A DNA stretch of 64,000 nt from Crocinitomicaceae bacterium (GTDB lineage Bacteria; Bacteroidota; Bacteroidia; Flavobacteriales_G; Salibacteraceae): assembly GCA_002713215.1 (NCBI GenBank), contig PAVO01000007.1:186001-250000 (forward strand), given 5' to 3'. Positions 45,327 through 54,927 of the stretch are shown here, one piece after another; position 1 is the stretch's first letter, and each line of letters begins with the position of its first letter. The notes beneath the pieces are model-generated. The model had not been told where the DNA came from, made no database searches, and worked only from the letters and a program-made list of their open reading frames with translations. Made by a program: the position numbers and the translations under genes.

Positions 45327-45350
45327 ACAAGGGCCCGAAGGCCCTTGTTT
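45327..45350 (-). terminator. Terminator of the prsT transcript
   Basis: ACAAGGGCC-CGAA-GGCCCTTGT followed on the minus strand by TTATTTTT. Confidence 0.8.
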
Positions 45351-48115
45351 TATTTGATAAACGTTTCAGCAGAATGCTTTTTCTTTGCATCCTTCCAATT
45401 GTGTGTCTTATACACAACCTTTGCCTTGTCGACATGGTTATTTTTAACCAGCGCTTCAATGTAGGTTGCCATGAAAGCGTCACTCAATTTGTCTGAATGC
45501 TTAGCATATGTATCAGAAACAACCGCAAGCGCCTTAGTTGCATCTCCAGAACGTAGTAAAGCAACAGCTAACGTATCAACCATCTCTGGCTGTCCTGGTG
45601 CGATCTCAAGCGCTTTTTCTGCATGCTTAATAGCATCATTGTATTTAGCTAGCTCAATTTGGGCGTAAGCTAAATTGTTAAGAAGAAGCGGATTCTCCGG
45701 CAACAAATCTAAGGCCGAAAGGTACGCCTTTTCACCTTTGCTGAAATCAGACACCGACAAGGCAGCATTGCCTAGCAAGAACCACGCGACATGGCTTGCT
45801 GGCTGAGATTCAACGTGACGCTCAAGTAGCTCAATCTGCTTATCGATTTTCCCTGCTTGTTGGTATCCGGCCGATAACCAACGTACATGACGATCATTAG
45901 GAATGGCCGAGTATGCTTTCTCCAGCTGCTCAACACCAGATTTTGTATTACCACGCTCAAGATCGAGGACACCACCTAAGCCTTGTGCCGTTGGCGCTGC
46001 TTTAATTTCTGAAGGCAAGCGAGAGAAAATCGCACGCGCTTTCGACCAATCACGCTTATCAACCAGGAAATTGACTCGTAACATGTCAATTGGCGCTTTG
46101 TTTTCGTGATTTGGGGCATATTTATCAAGCGTTTCGAGAACGGCGTCAGTATCGTTATTTTCCGCCAACGCGCGAACAACACCCATTAATGCCATTGGAT
46201 TGTCTGGTTGATCGTCCAACCAGCGCTGATATGAGTCGACAGCACTCTTTTTGTCGCCAAGCATGTTATAAGATGTGGATAGAACAAGCCAATAAGCAGC
46301 TTCACCACCAGCAGGTGCACTATGATTTTTCAGCAAATCAATAGCAAGTTGAGCATCTGGAATTAAAACTGACGCCTGAGCCACCAACAGACGCGTACCA
46401 GCATCGTCATTTAAAACCGACTTAGACTTCACGTCTTTTTCAACAAATCTTACTGCTTCTTCAAGCTTATCAACACCTCGCATCGAAGAAATGAAATTGC
46501 GGTAAAGCCCCGAATCATTCACCTCCTGAGCCCACGTTACAACAGCGTCTTTAGCCTTATCAATTTGACCTGATGCGACCCATGTCTCAATTGATGCAGC
46601 TTGAGCCATAAAATGTTCAGGCGCCTCAGCCAATACTTTTTCAAGGTTAGTAAGAGCAAGAGTAAGTTCACCTTTTCTTGCATTCACCACACCAGCAAGC
46701 ATATGACCTTCAATCGTCTTACCAGAAGCAATCCATTCAGAAGACAAAACTAAGGCATTATCAAGTTTACCTTTCGCAAGGTAGGCCGTCGCAAGAGAGC
46801 TATTCACCGTCCAGTCATCTGGAGATTGCTCAAACGCCCCTTCAAGTGTTTCTAAACCCGACTCATCATTAAGCGCTAGCTGAAGTAGACCTAAAGCTGG
46901 TGTTTTGTTCTCATTAGCATCAAGCTCTTTTGCTTTGGCTGCCAACTTTTCAGCTGCTTCCACGTCGCCAGATTGCATTAGGCCCAAACCAACACTACTT
47001 AACAGGCCTACATCATCGCTCGTTAGGTTTTCAATAGACAGAGCCTGCTCACCAAGCCCATCCAACTGCCCCTGCTCAGCTTTCAACTTAATGTATAGAC
47101 GCTGCGCAGGGTGACTAGGCGGAAGTTTGTCGATGATGAAATCCAAATTCGACAAGGCGAGTTCTGACTGTCCCAGCTGTTCCGCACTAAACGCGCCAAT
47201 CAGGCGTGGCATCACTGAGCTAGGTGATTGCGCCAAGGCTACCTGAGTTGCTGACAGTGCGCCTTCGTAATCTTTTTCGTCGTAGCGGATGATGGCATCA
47301 AGTTCATTTAACAGGGCGTTTTGAGGCGCACGTTTTAACAGATTGGCAATGTCTTCCTTGGCATCTTCGCCGTGACCGCTTCTAACACGAATGTTAGACA
47401 ACTGAAAAAGCCTCGTTGCATCTGTAGGAATAGCCTTTGTGTAGGCAGATAACGCTTCAATTGCACCGTCGGTGTCGCGCATTGATAACGCAATGTCTGA
47501 TTTCAAAAGCATCCACGGACCAAATACCGGGTGACTTGTTGGCATCATATGCGTATTCAGTAGTTTTAATGCTAATTCACGATCGCCTGAACGGTAAGCA
47601 TTTTCTGCTTCAATAAGGTTTCGGAACAAGGTTGGCGAACCTGACATTGACTTAACTTTATTGAAAATTGCATCTGCTTCATCAATCTCTTGAGCAATCA
47701 CGTGCTCATGGAACAGATAGTAAAGGATCTCAACATCACTTGTATCACTGTTGAAAGTCGACATTAACTGGGCGGAACTTTGAGAGCCGTGATAGGTTCT
47801 AGCAAGTAGTTTATTTACATACTCTCGATCGATACCATGAACTTTAAGGTCATTAACTGTTCCCTTAAGAAGAACACCTAACTCTTTCTCGGCATCTTCA
47901 AACTTACGAGATTCAACATAAACCTCTGCAAGAGCTAAGCGGGCTGGTAGAAAACCTTTATCTTGCTGAAGTGCGTTTTTATACTCGATTAGTGCCGACT
48001 TTGTGTCACCGGAGGCTAAAAGTTCATTTCCTCCGTCGAGATATTCATTTGGGGTTTTCTGTCCACATCCTGTTAGGACTGCCGCAACCGCTGCGGCAAT
48101 GATGATACGTTTCAT
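45350..48115 (-). CDS. prsT: PrsT, TPR lipoprotein of the XrtA/PEP-CTERM system
   Basis: 921 residues, the usual length, from the ATG at 48115, which follows AAGGAAG; a frame extending to 48208 would put 31 residues before the signal peptide. The lipobox LTGC is at about residues 14-17. The rest is a long chain of tetratricopeptide repeats (ALIEYKNALQQDKGFLPARLALAEVYVE and many more). PrsT is found only with EpsH/XrtA loci and is thought to organise export at the outer membrane. It follows the 48160 gene in the same operon. Its ribosome-binding site forms CAC-AAGGAA-GTG. Confidence 0.9.
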   Translation of the reverse strand: MKRIIIAAAVAAVLTGCGQKTPNEYLDGGNELLASGDTKSALIEYKNALQQDKGFLPARLALAEVYVESRKFEDAEKELGVLLKGTVNDLKVHGIDREYVNKLLARTYHGSQSSAQLMSTFNSDTSDVEILYYLFHEHVIAQEIDEADAIFNKVKSMSGSPTLFRNLIEAENAYRSGDRELALKLLNTHMMPTSHPVFGPWMLLKSDIALSMRDTDGAIEALSAYTKAIPTDATRLFQLSNIRVRSGHGEDAKEDIANLLKRAPQNALLNELDAIIRYDEKDYEGALSATQVALAQSPSSVMPRLIGAFSAEQLGQSELALSNLDFIIDKLPPSHPAQRLYIKLKAEQGQLDGLGEQALSIENLTSDDVGLLSSVGLGLMQSGDVEAAEKLAAKAKELDANENKTPALGLLQLALNDESGLETLEGAFEQSPDDWTVNSSLATAYLAKGKLDNALVLSSEWIASGKTIEGHMLAGVVNARKGELTLALTNLEKVLAEAPEHFMAQAASIETWVASGQIDKAKDAVVTWAQEVNDSGLYRNFISSMRGVDKLEEAVRFVEKDVKSKSVLNDDAGTRLLVAQASVLIPDAQLAIDLLKNHSAPAGGEAAYWLVLSTSYNMLGDKKSAVDSYQRWLDDQPDNPMALMGVVRALAENNDTDAVLETLDKYAPNHENKAPIDMLRVNFLVDKRDWSKARAIFSRLPSEIKAAPTAQGLGGVLDLERGNTKSGVEQLEKAYSAIPNDRHVRWLSAGYQQAGKIDKQIELLERHVESQPASHVAWFLLGNAALSVSDFSKGEKAYLSALDLLPENPLLLNNLAYAQIELAKYNDAIKHAEKALEIAPGQPEMVDTLAVALLRSGDATKALAVVSDTYAKHSDKLSDAFMATYIEALVKNNHVDKAKVVYKTHNWKDAKKKHSAETFIK

Positions 48116-48118
48116 CTT

Positions 48119-48130
48119 CACTTCCTTGTG
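48119..48130 (-). promoter_or_regulatory. GGA hairpin at the prsT ribosome-binding site
   Basis: The minus strand reads CAC-AAGGAA-GTG directly before the start at 48115. The stem is short (3 bp), but the sequence is close to the CsrA consensus ACARGGAUG. Confidence 0.35.
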
Positions 48131-48159
48131 TTTTGTTTGCTTGGTTATATTAACAGATG

Positions 48160-49518
48160 TTAGTCCATTAATACATCTTGCTCGATGTCTGCACTTAACG
48201 GTGAACATCCCATGTCATCAGCAATATCAAATGGAGCATCAAGATCTTCTGTTGGCGCTTCAGCTTCAACGCGAACCAAAAATTCCTGCATTTGCTCAAA
48301 GTTACCCACAAAGCAACCTGATTGACCACCTAGCTCATCAGCTAGATAGACCTCATATTCAGCAGTGCCATCCGCCATAATGTCGCGATTACACTCCATG
48401 CCGTATTCAACCCAGGCAGCCAAATTGCTGTTTTTCATTGCCAACAGCATGTAGTTAATGTCTGCACCAAAGTAGTCTCCAAACATTGGCATAATTGGGT
48501 AGTGCGACTGTGATTTGAACGTTGTCTCAACGTCATTACAAGATGGTAATGCCACGATGCGTGAAAGCAATAAGTTTTGCTTACCTTCTTGACCTACTTT
48601 GTCATCGAGCAATGTGATGACCCAAACAGGGTTGTCATTTGCATCAGATAATAATGCTGGTTGCTCAAGATCTTCGATCCCACAAAGGTATGTCGTATTT
48701 ACTCTCAACGTTCCATCGCGGTGCTCTATCTCAGTTGTATCGAATTCAACGCCTTCGTCGTCTCGACAACCAAAACTAACAAAGTCACCTTCCATTCTTG
48801 TCAACATGTCACGTTCAAAGCATCCGATAGCCAGTTCCTGATCCTTGTTAGCCCACCCCAACTTACTGATTGGCAGGGTGCTGTTCGTACGAACAAATGG
48901 TAATTTTAACGGCTGGTATGCATATGCTTCACCAGCATTTTCAGGAATAACATCTGTTGGCGTGAAAGGCAGCGCGTCCACGTTTTTATCGAACGCCACA
49001 CTCAGTAAAGTAACACCTTCAATGTCCGCATTTTGCAGGATATTTTGAAGAAGCACTTTAAAGCTTTCAAGATCCGCTTTACTCGCACCCTGTTTAATAG
49101 ACGCTTCAAGGCTAACTACAAATTGCTCTTTGTACATCAAAGAAAACAGGTTCTCATCTTCGCCACTTTCTAGTCGTTGACTGCCAGGAAGTGCCTCAGT
49201 ACATAGATAGGTATCCGTTGCGAATATTTGCATGTCGATTTCATCAAACACCATCGTGTCAAAATTGGAATCAACAGCCAGTGGGTAACGGAGAAAGTCA
49301 ATTTTACCGTTCGATACTAAAAAGTTCGCTGGGATCTGAGTAAAGAAAGAGTATATGTCGCTTATCGATCTATTTAGTGATGCGCTCAGAGTTGCCAGCT
49401 TAGCTGGATCTTTTGCGAAAAATCGAAAAACGAATGAGTGAGGTTGGTTTGCTACGCCATTAGACGTAGACATTTCTACTGTGCTATCCATTGCTTTTAG
49501 TTCAATCCATTGATTCAA
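48160..49518 (-). CDS. Hypothetical protein upstream of prsT
   Basis: 452 residues, no membrane segment or clear signal peptide, acidic, with an even number of scattered cysteines. No family recognised. The start is uncertain: ATG at 49518 has no clear ribosome-binding site; an ATG nine codons later is equally possible. It is 44 bases upstream of prsT and in the same direction, so a role in EPS export or regulation is inferred. It converges on nothing: galU starts in the opposite direction 155 bases away. Confidence 0.65.
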   Translation of the reverse strand: MNQWIELKAMDSTVEMSTSNGVANQPHSFVFRFFAKDPAKLATLSASLNRSISDIYSFFTQIPANFLVSNGKIDFLRYPLAVDSNFDTMVFDEIDMQIFATDTYLCTEALPGSQRLESGEDENLFSLMYKEQFVVSLEASIKQGASKADLESFKVLLQNILQNADIEGVTLLSVAFDKNVDALPFTPTDVIPENAGEAYAYQPLKLPFVRTNSTLPISKLGWANKDQELAIGCFERDMLTRMEGDFVSFGCRDDEGVEFDTTEIEHRDGTLRVNTTYLCGIEDLEQPALLSDANDNPVWVITLLDDKVGQEGKQNLLLSRIVALPSCNDVETTFKSQSHYPIMPMFGDYFGADINYMLLAMKNSNLAAWVEYGMECNRDIMADGTAEYEVYLADELGGQSGCFVGNFEQMQEFLVRVEAEAPTEDLDAPFDIADDMGCSPLSADIEQDVLMD

Positions 49519-49605
49519 ATTGTCGGACGAAAGTCTAGCATAATCAATTTGTACGTATCAAGTGTAAAAAAATGCGACGCCTAAAATTCCGGATGAAACC
49601 TTATG

Positions 49606-49668
49606 TGCTAATATCCTATTCGCCAAAAGGATTGGCGTTTTAAATACAAAATATGCAAAGGAGTTGCA
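49606..49668 (+). promoter_or_regulatory. galU promoter and dual GGA-hairpin leader
   Basis: TGCTAATAT (49606-49614) is an extended -10, so the RNA starts near 49620. The leader is then CGCCAA-AAGGA-TTGGCG (49621-49637) and TGCAA-AGGAG-TTGCA (49654-49668), the second holding the ribosome-binding site of galU. Both are perfect hairpins with GGA loops. They are a classical CsrA arrangement. Confidence 0.6.
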
Positions 49669-49673
49669 TTCGA

Positions 49674-50555
49674 ATGAAAGTCATCATCCCCGTGGCCGGT
49701 CTTGGCACGCGTATGCTTCCTGCGACTAAGGCTATCCCGAAAGAAATGCTACCAGTCGTAGATAAACCTCTTATCCAATATGTAGTAAACGAAGCGATAG
49801 CCGCTGGTGCGAAAGAAATTGTTTTAGTTACGCATTCAAGTAAAAACTCAGTAGAAAACCATTTCGATAAAAGCTTCGAATTAGAAGCAACGCTAGAAGC
49901 ACGAGTGAAACGTCAATTACTGGAAGAAGTTCAATCGATCTGTCCTCAAGACGTGACAATCATCAGTGTTCGCCAGGGCGAACCTAAAGGGTTAGGGCAT
50001 GCCGTTCTTTGCGCATTACCAGTGGTCGGCGAGAATGATTTTGCAGTAATCCTTCCGGACGTTCTTATCGACGACGCAAAGTCAGATCTTAAAAAAGACA
50101 ATTTGGCAGAAATGATTGCCAACTTTAAAGAAACAAAACGTAGTCAAATTCTCGTTGAAAAAGTACCTCACGACTCCGTTTCAAACTACGGCATTGTGAA
50201 TATCAATCGCCAAACCCTAAAGCAAGGTGCAACTGCTCAAATTCATGAAATGGTTGAAAAGCCAGATGTTGATGATGCCCCAAGCGATTTGGCGGTCGTT
50301 GGGCGTTATGTACTAAGCAAGGATATCTGGGAGTTGTTAAAGAGAACACCATTAGGTGCTGGTGGTGAAATTCAGCTTACCGATGCAATCGAGATGCTCA
50401 TCGAACAAAATGAAAACGTCGACGCTTACTGTCTTAAGGGAAAATCCCATGATTGCGGCAGTAAGATTGGTTTCATGCGCGCGAACATTGAATATGGTTT
50501 GCGTCATCCAGAAATCGGCAAAGGACTTGCCGAGATCATCAAAGAGTTTAAGTAA
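49674..50555 (+). CDS. galU: UTP-glucose-1-phosphate uridylyltransferase
   Basis: 293 residues from the ATG at 49674. [29 protein letters not shown] is the nucleotide-binding signature of bacterial GalU. It makes UDP-glucose, feeding ugd, 27 bases downstream, and the EPS glycosyltransferases. An extra in-frame ATG at 49653 lies inside the ribosome-binding hairpin and is less likely as the start. The leader has two GGA hairpins, see above. Confidence 0.93.
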   Translation: MKVIIPVAGLGTRMLPATKAIPKEMLPVVDKPLIQYVVNEAIAAGAKEIVLVTHSSKNSVENHFDKSFELEATLEARVKRQLLEEVQSICPQDVTIISVRQGEPKGLGHAVLCALPVVGENDFAVILPDVLIDDAKSDLKKDNLAEMIANFKETKRSQILVEKVPHDSVSNYGIVNINRQTLKQGATAQIHEMVEKPDVDDAPSDLAVVGRYVLSKDIWELLKRTPLGAGGEIQLTDAIEMLIEQNENVDAYCLKGKSHDCGSKIGFMRANIEYGLRHPEIGKGLAEIIKEFK

Positions 50556-50582
50556 CAAACATTCAAACATAAGGAAGTGTTG

Positions 50583-51923
50583 ATGAAAGTAACCGTTTTT
50601 GGTGCAGGCTACGTTGGCCTTGTGCAAGCTGCCGTTTTGGCTGAAGTTGGACATGATGTTGTATGTGTTGACGTTGATCAGGGTAAGGTTGACCGTTTGA
50701 CTCAGGGGATTGTTCCAATTTATGAGCCCGGCTTAGATTCCATCATTAAAACCAGTGTGGCAGAGGGAAGTCTTCGTTTCACTACTGACTCGAAAGCAGC
50801 TGTGGAACACGGTGATATCCAGTTTATCGCTGTTGGAACCCCACCTGATGAAGACGGCTCTGCTGATTTGCAGTATGTGCTGGCAGTGGCGAAAACTATC
50901 GCTACATACATGCAGCATGAAACTGTTGTCGTAACCAAGTCAACGGTTCCAGTTGGCACATCGGACAAAGTGAAAGCAGCGATCGAAGAGACGATGCAAG
51001 AATTAGAGTACACAGTACCCTACTCTGTTGTATCCAACCCTGAATTTCTAAAAGAAGGCAGTGCTGTAAACGACTGTAAACGCCCTGACCGTATTATTAT
51101 AGGTACCGACAACGCCAAGTCAGCCGAAAAAATGAAAGCTCTGTATGCCGCATTCAATCGCAATCACGACCGAGTCATTGTGATGGATATTCGCAGTGCT
51201 GAGTTAACGAAATACGCAGCAAACTGTATGCTGGCCACGAAAATCAGCTTCATGAACGAAATGTCGAATATCGCCGAAAGCTTAGGGGCAGATATCGAAA
51301 ATGTACGTATCGGCATTGGCTCCGATCCGCGCATTGGCTATCAGTTCATCTATCCAGGTTGCGGTTACGGCGGCTCATGCTTCCCCAAAGACGTGAAAGC
51401 GCTCATTCAATCAAGTCGAGAACAAGGGGTAGCACCAAGCATCCTTGACGCTGTGGAGCTGGTCAATCAGAACCAAAAACATAAACTGTTTTCCCACATA
51501 AAATCTCACTTTGGTGATGAATCATTGGAGGGCAAAAAGATCGCGCTTTGGGGACTATCATTCAAACCAAATACGGATGACATGCGTGAAGCATCGAGCC
51601 GAGAGCTAATGGAAGCTCTGTGGGCAGAAGGTGCCACCGTCCAAGCCTTCGACCCAGAAGCAATGGAAGAGACCCAGCGCATTTACGGCGATCGAGACGA
51701 CCTATCACTAGTTGGCACGAAAGAAGCCTGCCTTAAAGGTGCAGATGTGTTGGTCGTTTGTACGGAATGGAAGACTTTCCAAAACCCAGACTTTGTTAAA
51801 TTAGCAAGTGTACTTTCAGACAAAGCCATCTTCGACGGCCGAAACATGTATTCTCCGGAAGAAGTGGAGAATGCCGGTATTGCTTACTATGGCATTGGCC
51901 GTGGACGCTCTATAAAACGATAA
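50583..51923 (+). CDS. ugd: UDP-glucose 6-dehydrogenase
   Basis: 446 residues from the ATG at 50583, with AAGGAAG five bases upstream. The N-terminal GAGYVGL Rossmann motif, the catalytic Cys in GGSCFPKD near residue 260 and the C-terminal NAD-dependent domain are typical. It converts UDP-glucose to UDP-glucuronate, a likely acidic EPS building block. galU and ugd are probably one transcript. Its ribosome-binding site sits in an AACA/TGTT stem (50566-50581). Confidence 0.93.
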   Translation: MKVTVFGAGYVGLVQAAVLAEVGHDVVCVDVDQGKVDRLTQGIVPIYEPGLDSIIKTSVAEGSLRFTTDSKAAVEHGDIQFIAVGTPPDEDGSADLQYVLAVAKTIATYMQHETVVVTKSTVPVGTSDKVKAAIEETMQELEYTVPYSVVSNPEFLKEGSAVNDCKRPDRIIIGTDNAKSAEKMKALYAAFNRNHDRVIVMDIRSAELTKYAANCMLATKISFMNEMSNIAESLGADIENVRIGIGSDPRIGYQFIYPGCGYGGSCFPKDVKALIQSSREQGVAPSILDAVELVNQNQKHKLFSHIKSHFGDESLEGKKIALWGLSFKPNTDDMREASSRELMEALWAEGATVQAFDPEAMEETQRIYGDRDDLSLVGTKEACLKGADVLVVCTEWKTFQNPDFVKLASVLSDKAIFDGRNMYSPEEVENAGIAYYGIGRGRSIKR

Positions 51924-51937
51924 CCATATCCATGCTA

Positions 51938-51968
51938 AAAACCCTGCTACGGCGGGGGTTTTTTTTTT
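51938..51968 (+). terminator. Terminator after ugd
   Basis: AACCCTGC-TACG-GCGGGGGTT followed by eight or more T. Confidence 0.85.
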
Positions 51969-52061
51969 AAAAAACAACATATATGACGTAGATGAATTTA
52001 CCTATGTTGTTCAATTGTGGTATCATCAATCTATACATGGATGTATATGGAAAGAGGGTCA

Positions 52062-53408
52062 ATGGACGAGCCTATCTCACTATCGGTATATGGAACTACC
52101 GACTTCAAAAACTTAAACATGCGCCAGCGCCTTGCATTTTGTGCCGCAATGGCCGGACACAACATATTCATCACTGGTGGCGGCGGCGTAGGGAAATCAC
52201 ATCTTATTGCTGCTCTTGAAAGGCACATGCGAGGGATCGTGTTAACCGCACCTACGGGTGTCGCGGCTGTGAATATTAAAGGTCAGACCCTCGACCGATT
52301 CATGGGATTCAATACTGAATACAAAACAGTGCACCAAGTTCGAAAAATGCGTAGAGACGTCCGAGATCGCCTTGAGAAACTACAGGTTCTATTGATCGAC
52401 GAAGTCGGCACCGCCAGATGTGACAAGTTAGATCTCGTCGACGCTAGATTAAAAGCAGCCAAGAAATCCAAAGAGCCATTTGGCGGGGTGCAGGTGATTT
52501 TTGTTGGGGATTTTTGTCAGCTAAAACCAGTCCTTAATACAAAAACGGAAGATGGTAAACTTTTCCAGCATGATTATGGAAACAGGATTTATGCTTTTGA
52601 GTCTGAATCTTGGCAGGCAGCAAACATCCAGCCGCATGTTCTTAATGAGTATTTCCGTCAAGATGACGAAATGCAGCGTAAGATCCTTCGATTCCTCAGA
52701 CTCGGTCGTGAAATCCCTAAAGCCGTACATTTTATCAATCAGCTCGCTAAAGGCGACGTCCGTGACGATGCTCTTATCCTGTGCACCACAAATAGCAGGG
52801 CTGATGACATTAATGAAGATCGTTATCAAACACTATCCGGTCAAGAGCGAATCTATCGATGCATAATCGATGGACACTTCACTACTCGACCAGCAGCTGA
52901 AGTTATTAAACTTAAGCCAGGTGCTCGGGTAATGCTTCTGTCGAACAACCCTGAGAAGGGGTATAGCAATGGCGACATGGGGGATGTGGTAAAACTCTCT
53001 CCTAGCATTGTCACTGTTATGCTAGATCGTGGCTATTCCGTCGATGTTGAGCAGAAAGAGTGGGAAGAGTTTGAATATGTTGCTGGTGAGAAAGGTATTG
53101 AGAAAGAAGTTTCTGCTACATTTGTCCAGTTCCCTATCCGCCTAGCTTACGCAATTACAATTCACAAGTGCCAAGGGTTAACACTGGATTCTGCAATCGT
53201 AGATCTTACCGGTGGAAGCTTTGCAGAAGGGCAAACTTACGTTGCTTTAAGCCGCGTTCGTTCTTTCAATAATTTGAAATTGGCCAAAAAACTATCCCCC
53301 CGTGACGTGAAGTTTTCGCCACTGGCTGTGGATTTTACTGAGTACGCTTCAAATGCTGCTATCGCACGAACAGGAGAAGATCTTGAACAATTTCCTCAAG
53401 CAGCTTAG
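52062..53408 (+). CDS. Pif1-like DNA helicase
   Basis: 448 residues from the ATG at 52062 (AAAGAGGG upstream). GGGGVGKS (Walker A, about residues 36-43), IDEVGTA, GDFCQLKPV and the C-terminal AYAITIHKCQGLTLDSAIVDL with YVALSRV are the PIF1/RRM3 superfamily motifs. It should unwind DNA 5'-3'. It lies between the plus-strand EPS genes and the minus-strand wzx, with its own terminators on both sides, so it is an insertion in the EPS locus. An inverted repeat ACAACAT / ATGTTGT (51974-52010) precedes it. Confidence 0.88.
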   Translation: MDEPISLSVYGTTDFKNLNMRQRLAFCAAMAGHNIFITGGGGVGKSHLIAALERHMRGIVLTAPTGVAAVNIKGQTLDRFMGFNTEYKTVHQVRKMRRDVRDRLEKLQVLLIDEVGTARCDKLDLVDARLKAAKKSKEPFGGVQVIFVGDFCQLKPVLNTKTEDGKLFQHDYGNRIYAFESESWQAANIQPHVLNEYFRQDDEMQRKILRFLRLGREIPKAVHFINQLAKGDVRDDALILCTTNSRADDINEDRYQTLSGQERIYRCIIDGHFTTRPAAEVIKLKPGARVMLLSNNPEKGYSNGDMGDVVKLSPSIVTVMLDRGYSVDVEQKEWEEFEYVAGEKGIEKEVSATFVQFPIRLAYAITIHKCQGLTLDSAIVDLTGGSFAEGQTYVALSRVRSFNNLKLAKKLSPRDVKFSPLAVDFTEYASNAAIARTGEDLEQFPQAA

Positions 53409-53439
53409 AGCTTCGTGAGAAGTTAATATGGCTAATGAA

Positions 53440-53464
53440 AACCCCGCATCTGCGGGGTTTTTGT
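53440..53464. terminator. Bidirectional terminator between helicase and wzx
   Basis: AACCCCGCA-TC-TGCGGGGTT followed by TTTTT; on the minus strand it ends the wzx operon, whose last stop is at 53464. Confidence 0.85.
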
Positions 53465-54912
53465 TATCGTTTCAGCAGCGCTTTTAGTTCTTTAAGGTAA
53501 ACAAAAGCGTGGAAGGGGATCACCACCAACCCTCCTATCGCTATTTTAATTGCCAACACAAGCCAGACATTTAACTCTGGAGGAAGAAGGAAAGCCCCCA
53601 CGTAATAAACCACGGCCCACATTATTGAAGAAATAAACAGCGCCGGCAGATAACTTACATACGATGAATATTTGATACCAAACTTTCGATTAAATCTGAA
53701 CATGATAATGAGGTAGGAAATCAAAAATCCGAACACCCAGGCAAGAGCCGTTTCTAGCAACCCATGCATCGCTCCGAACGTAATACATGAAATTAGGATG
53801 ATTGATGTGAATAGCCCATTTACGAAAGTAAATCTCGCCTCCCCCATAGCGTTCGCATAGTTGGTTGATACCATGTTTGACATGCGCAAAGGGAAAATTA
53901 GTGCCAGTGCCATAATAACAACTCCAGCCTCTGCCCATTTTTCTCCGAGTAACGCAATGACTACTTCATTCGCTACAACAGAAAGACCGAAAAACACAGG
54001 GAAAGAAAGCATACCTATCATTCTATTTGCTTTCTTTAAGTATCTCTCGCTGGCCTCACGATCATTTTTGGTCTTTGTAAAAGCGGCAAAACCAACTTCA
54101 TTGACGATACTACCCACCTTGGTCATAGGCATAGAGGCCACTTCGCTTCCCACGTTATAAACGCCAACTTTATCAACCCCAAGTAAGCGACCAATAATAA
54201 TGGTATCGAATTTGTTGTAAAGGAACCAAACCAGCGTTCCCAGCTGGACATTAATAGCAAAGCCAAAAAGCTCTCTGGCACCAGACATGTTTGTGGTAAC
54301 ACCGAACCGACTTTTAGCGCAATACATCATCCCAAATGTACGAGTAACCGTCATAACAATATTGGCGGCAATCAGAGCCCAGTAGGCCATTCCCAATGTA
54401 GCACATGTAAATGCGGTTATTGCACCAAGTAAACCTGCCACACTTTCCGCAACAGCTTTATCTTTAAAACGCATCTCCATTTGCAAGTGAGCAACAGGTA
54501 CTACTGACAAACTACTAATAGGGTTTAACGCCGCCAATACCCATAAAACGTCCCGAAGCGCAGGATTGTCATAAGCCTGAGCTATTGCGGGCGCTGACAA
54601 AGCGAGCGCTGCTGACATCAACACATTAAGCACGATAGAAAGGGTGAATATTTGATCACCATTAACCCTATCCCGCTCCTGAGTTCTTACGAGGGCAGAA
54701 ATTAGACCGTTTGTACTAAACATGCTTATGAATGCAATGAAAACCATTGAAACGGCAATAATCCCATAATCATCCGGTGTTAAAATCCGAATAACCATGA
54801 ACGTAGAAATCCAGCTAAATAACTGCGTGAATAACTTGGCAAGAATGGACCATTTAAGCCCATCCACAACTTGACTCTTTAAAGAATCCGTCTTCCCTGA
54901 CGTACTCGACAT
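53464..54912 (-). CDS. wzx: Wzx-type oligosaccharide flippase
   Basis: 482 residues with about twelve to fourteen membrane helices, beginning VVDGLKWSILAKLFTQLFSW, the start of PST/MATE-type lipid-linked oligosaccharide flippases. It carries the EPS repeat unit across the inner membrane. Its leader is GGCGGACAGGGAATG, with two GGA near the start. It is the last gene of the minus-strand EPS operon. Confidence 0.85.
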   Translation of the reverse strand: MSSTSGKTDSLKSQVVDGLKWSILAKLFTQLFSWISTFMVIRILTPDDYGIIAVSMVFIAFISMFSTNGLISALVRTQERDRVNGDQIFTLSIVLNVLMSAALALSAPAIAQAYDNPALRDVLWVLAALNPISSLSVVPVAHLQMEMRFKDKAVAESVAGLLGAITAFTCATLGMAYWALIAANIVMTVTRTFGMMYCAKSRFGVTTNMSGARELFGFAINVQLGTLVWFLYNKFDTIIIGRLLGVDKVGVYNVGSEVASMPMTKVGSIVNEVGFAAFTKTKNDREASERYLKKANRMIGMLSFPVFFGLSVVANEVVIALLGEKWAEAGVVIMALALIFPLRMSNMVSTNYANAMGEARFTFVNGLFTSIILISCITFGAMHGLLETALAWVFGFLISYLIIMFRFNRKFGIKYSSYVSYLPALFISSIMWAVVYYVGAFLLPPELNVWLVLAIKIAIGGLVVIPFHAFVYLKELKALLKR

Positions 54913-54927
54913 TCCCTGTCCGCCTAA

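Noticed and set aside
49621..49637. galU leader hairpin as a terminator for an upstream gene
   Set aside because: No plus-strand gene lies upstream, and the predicted promoter is immediately before it, so a leader structure is more likely.
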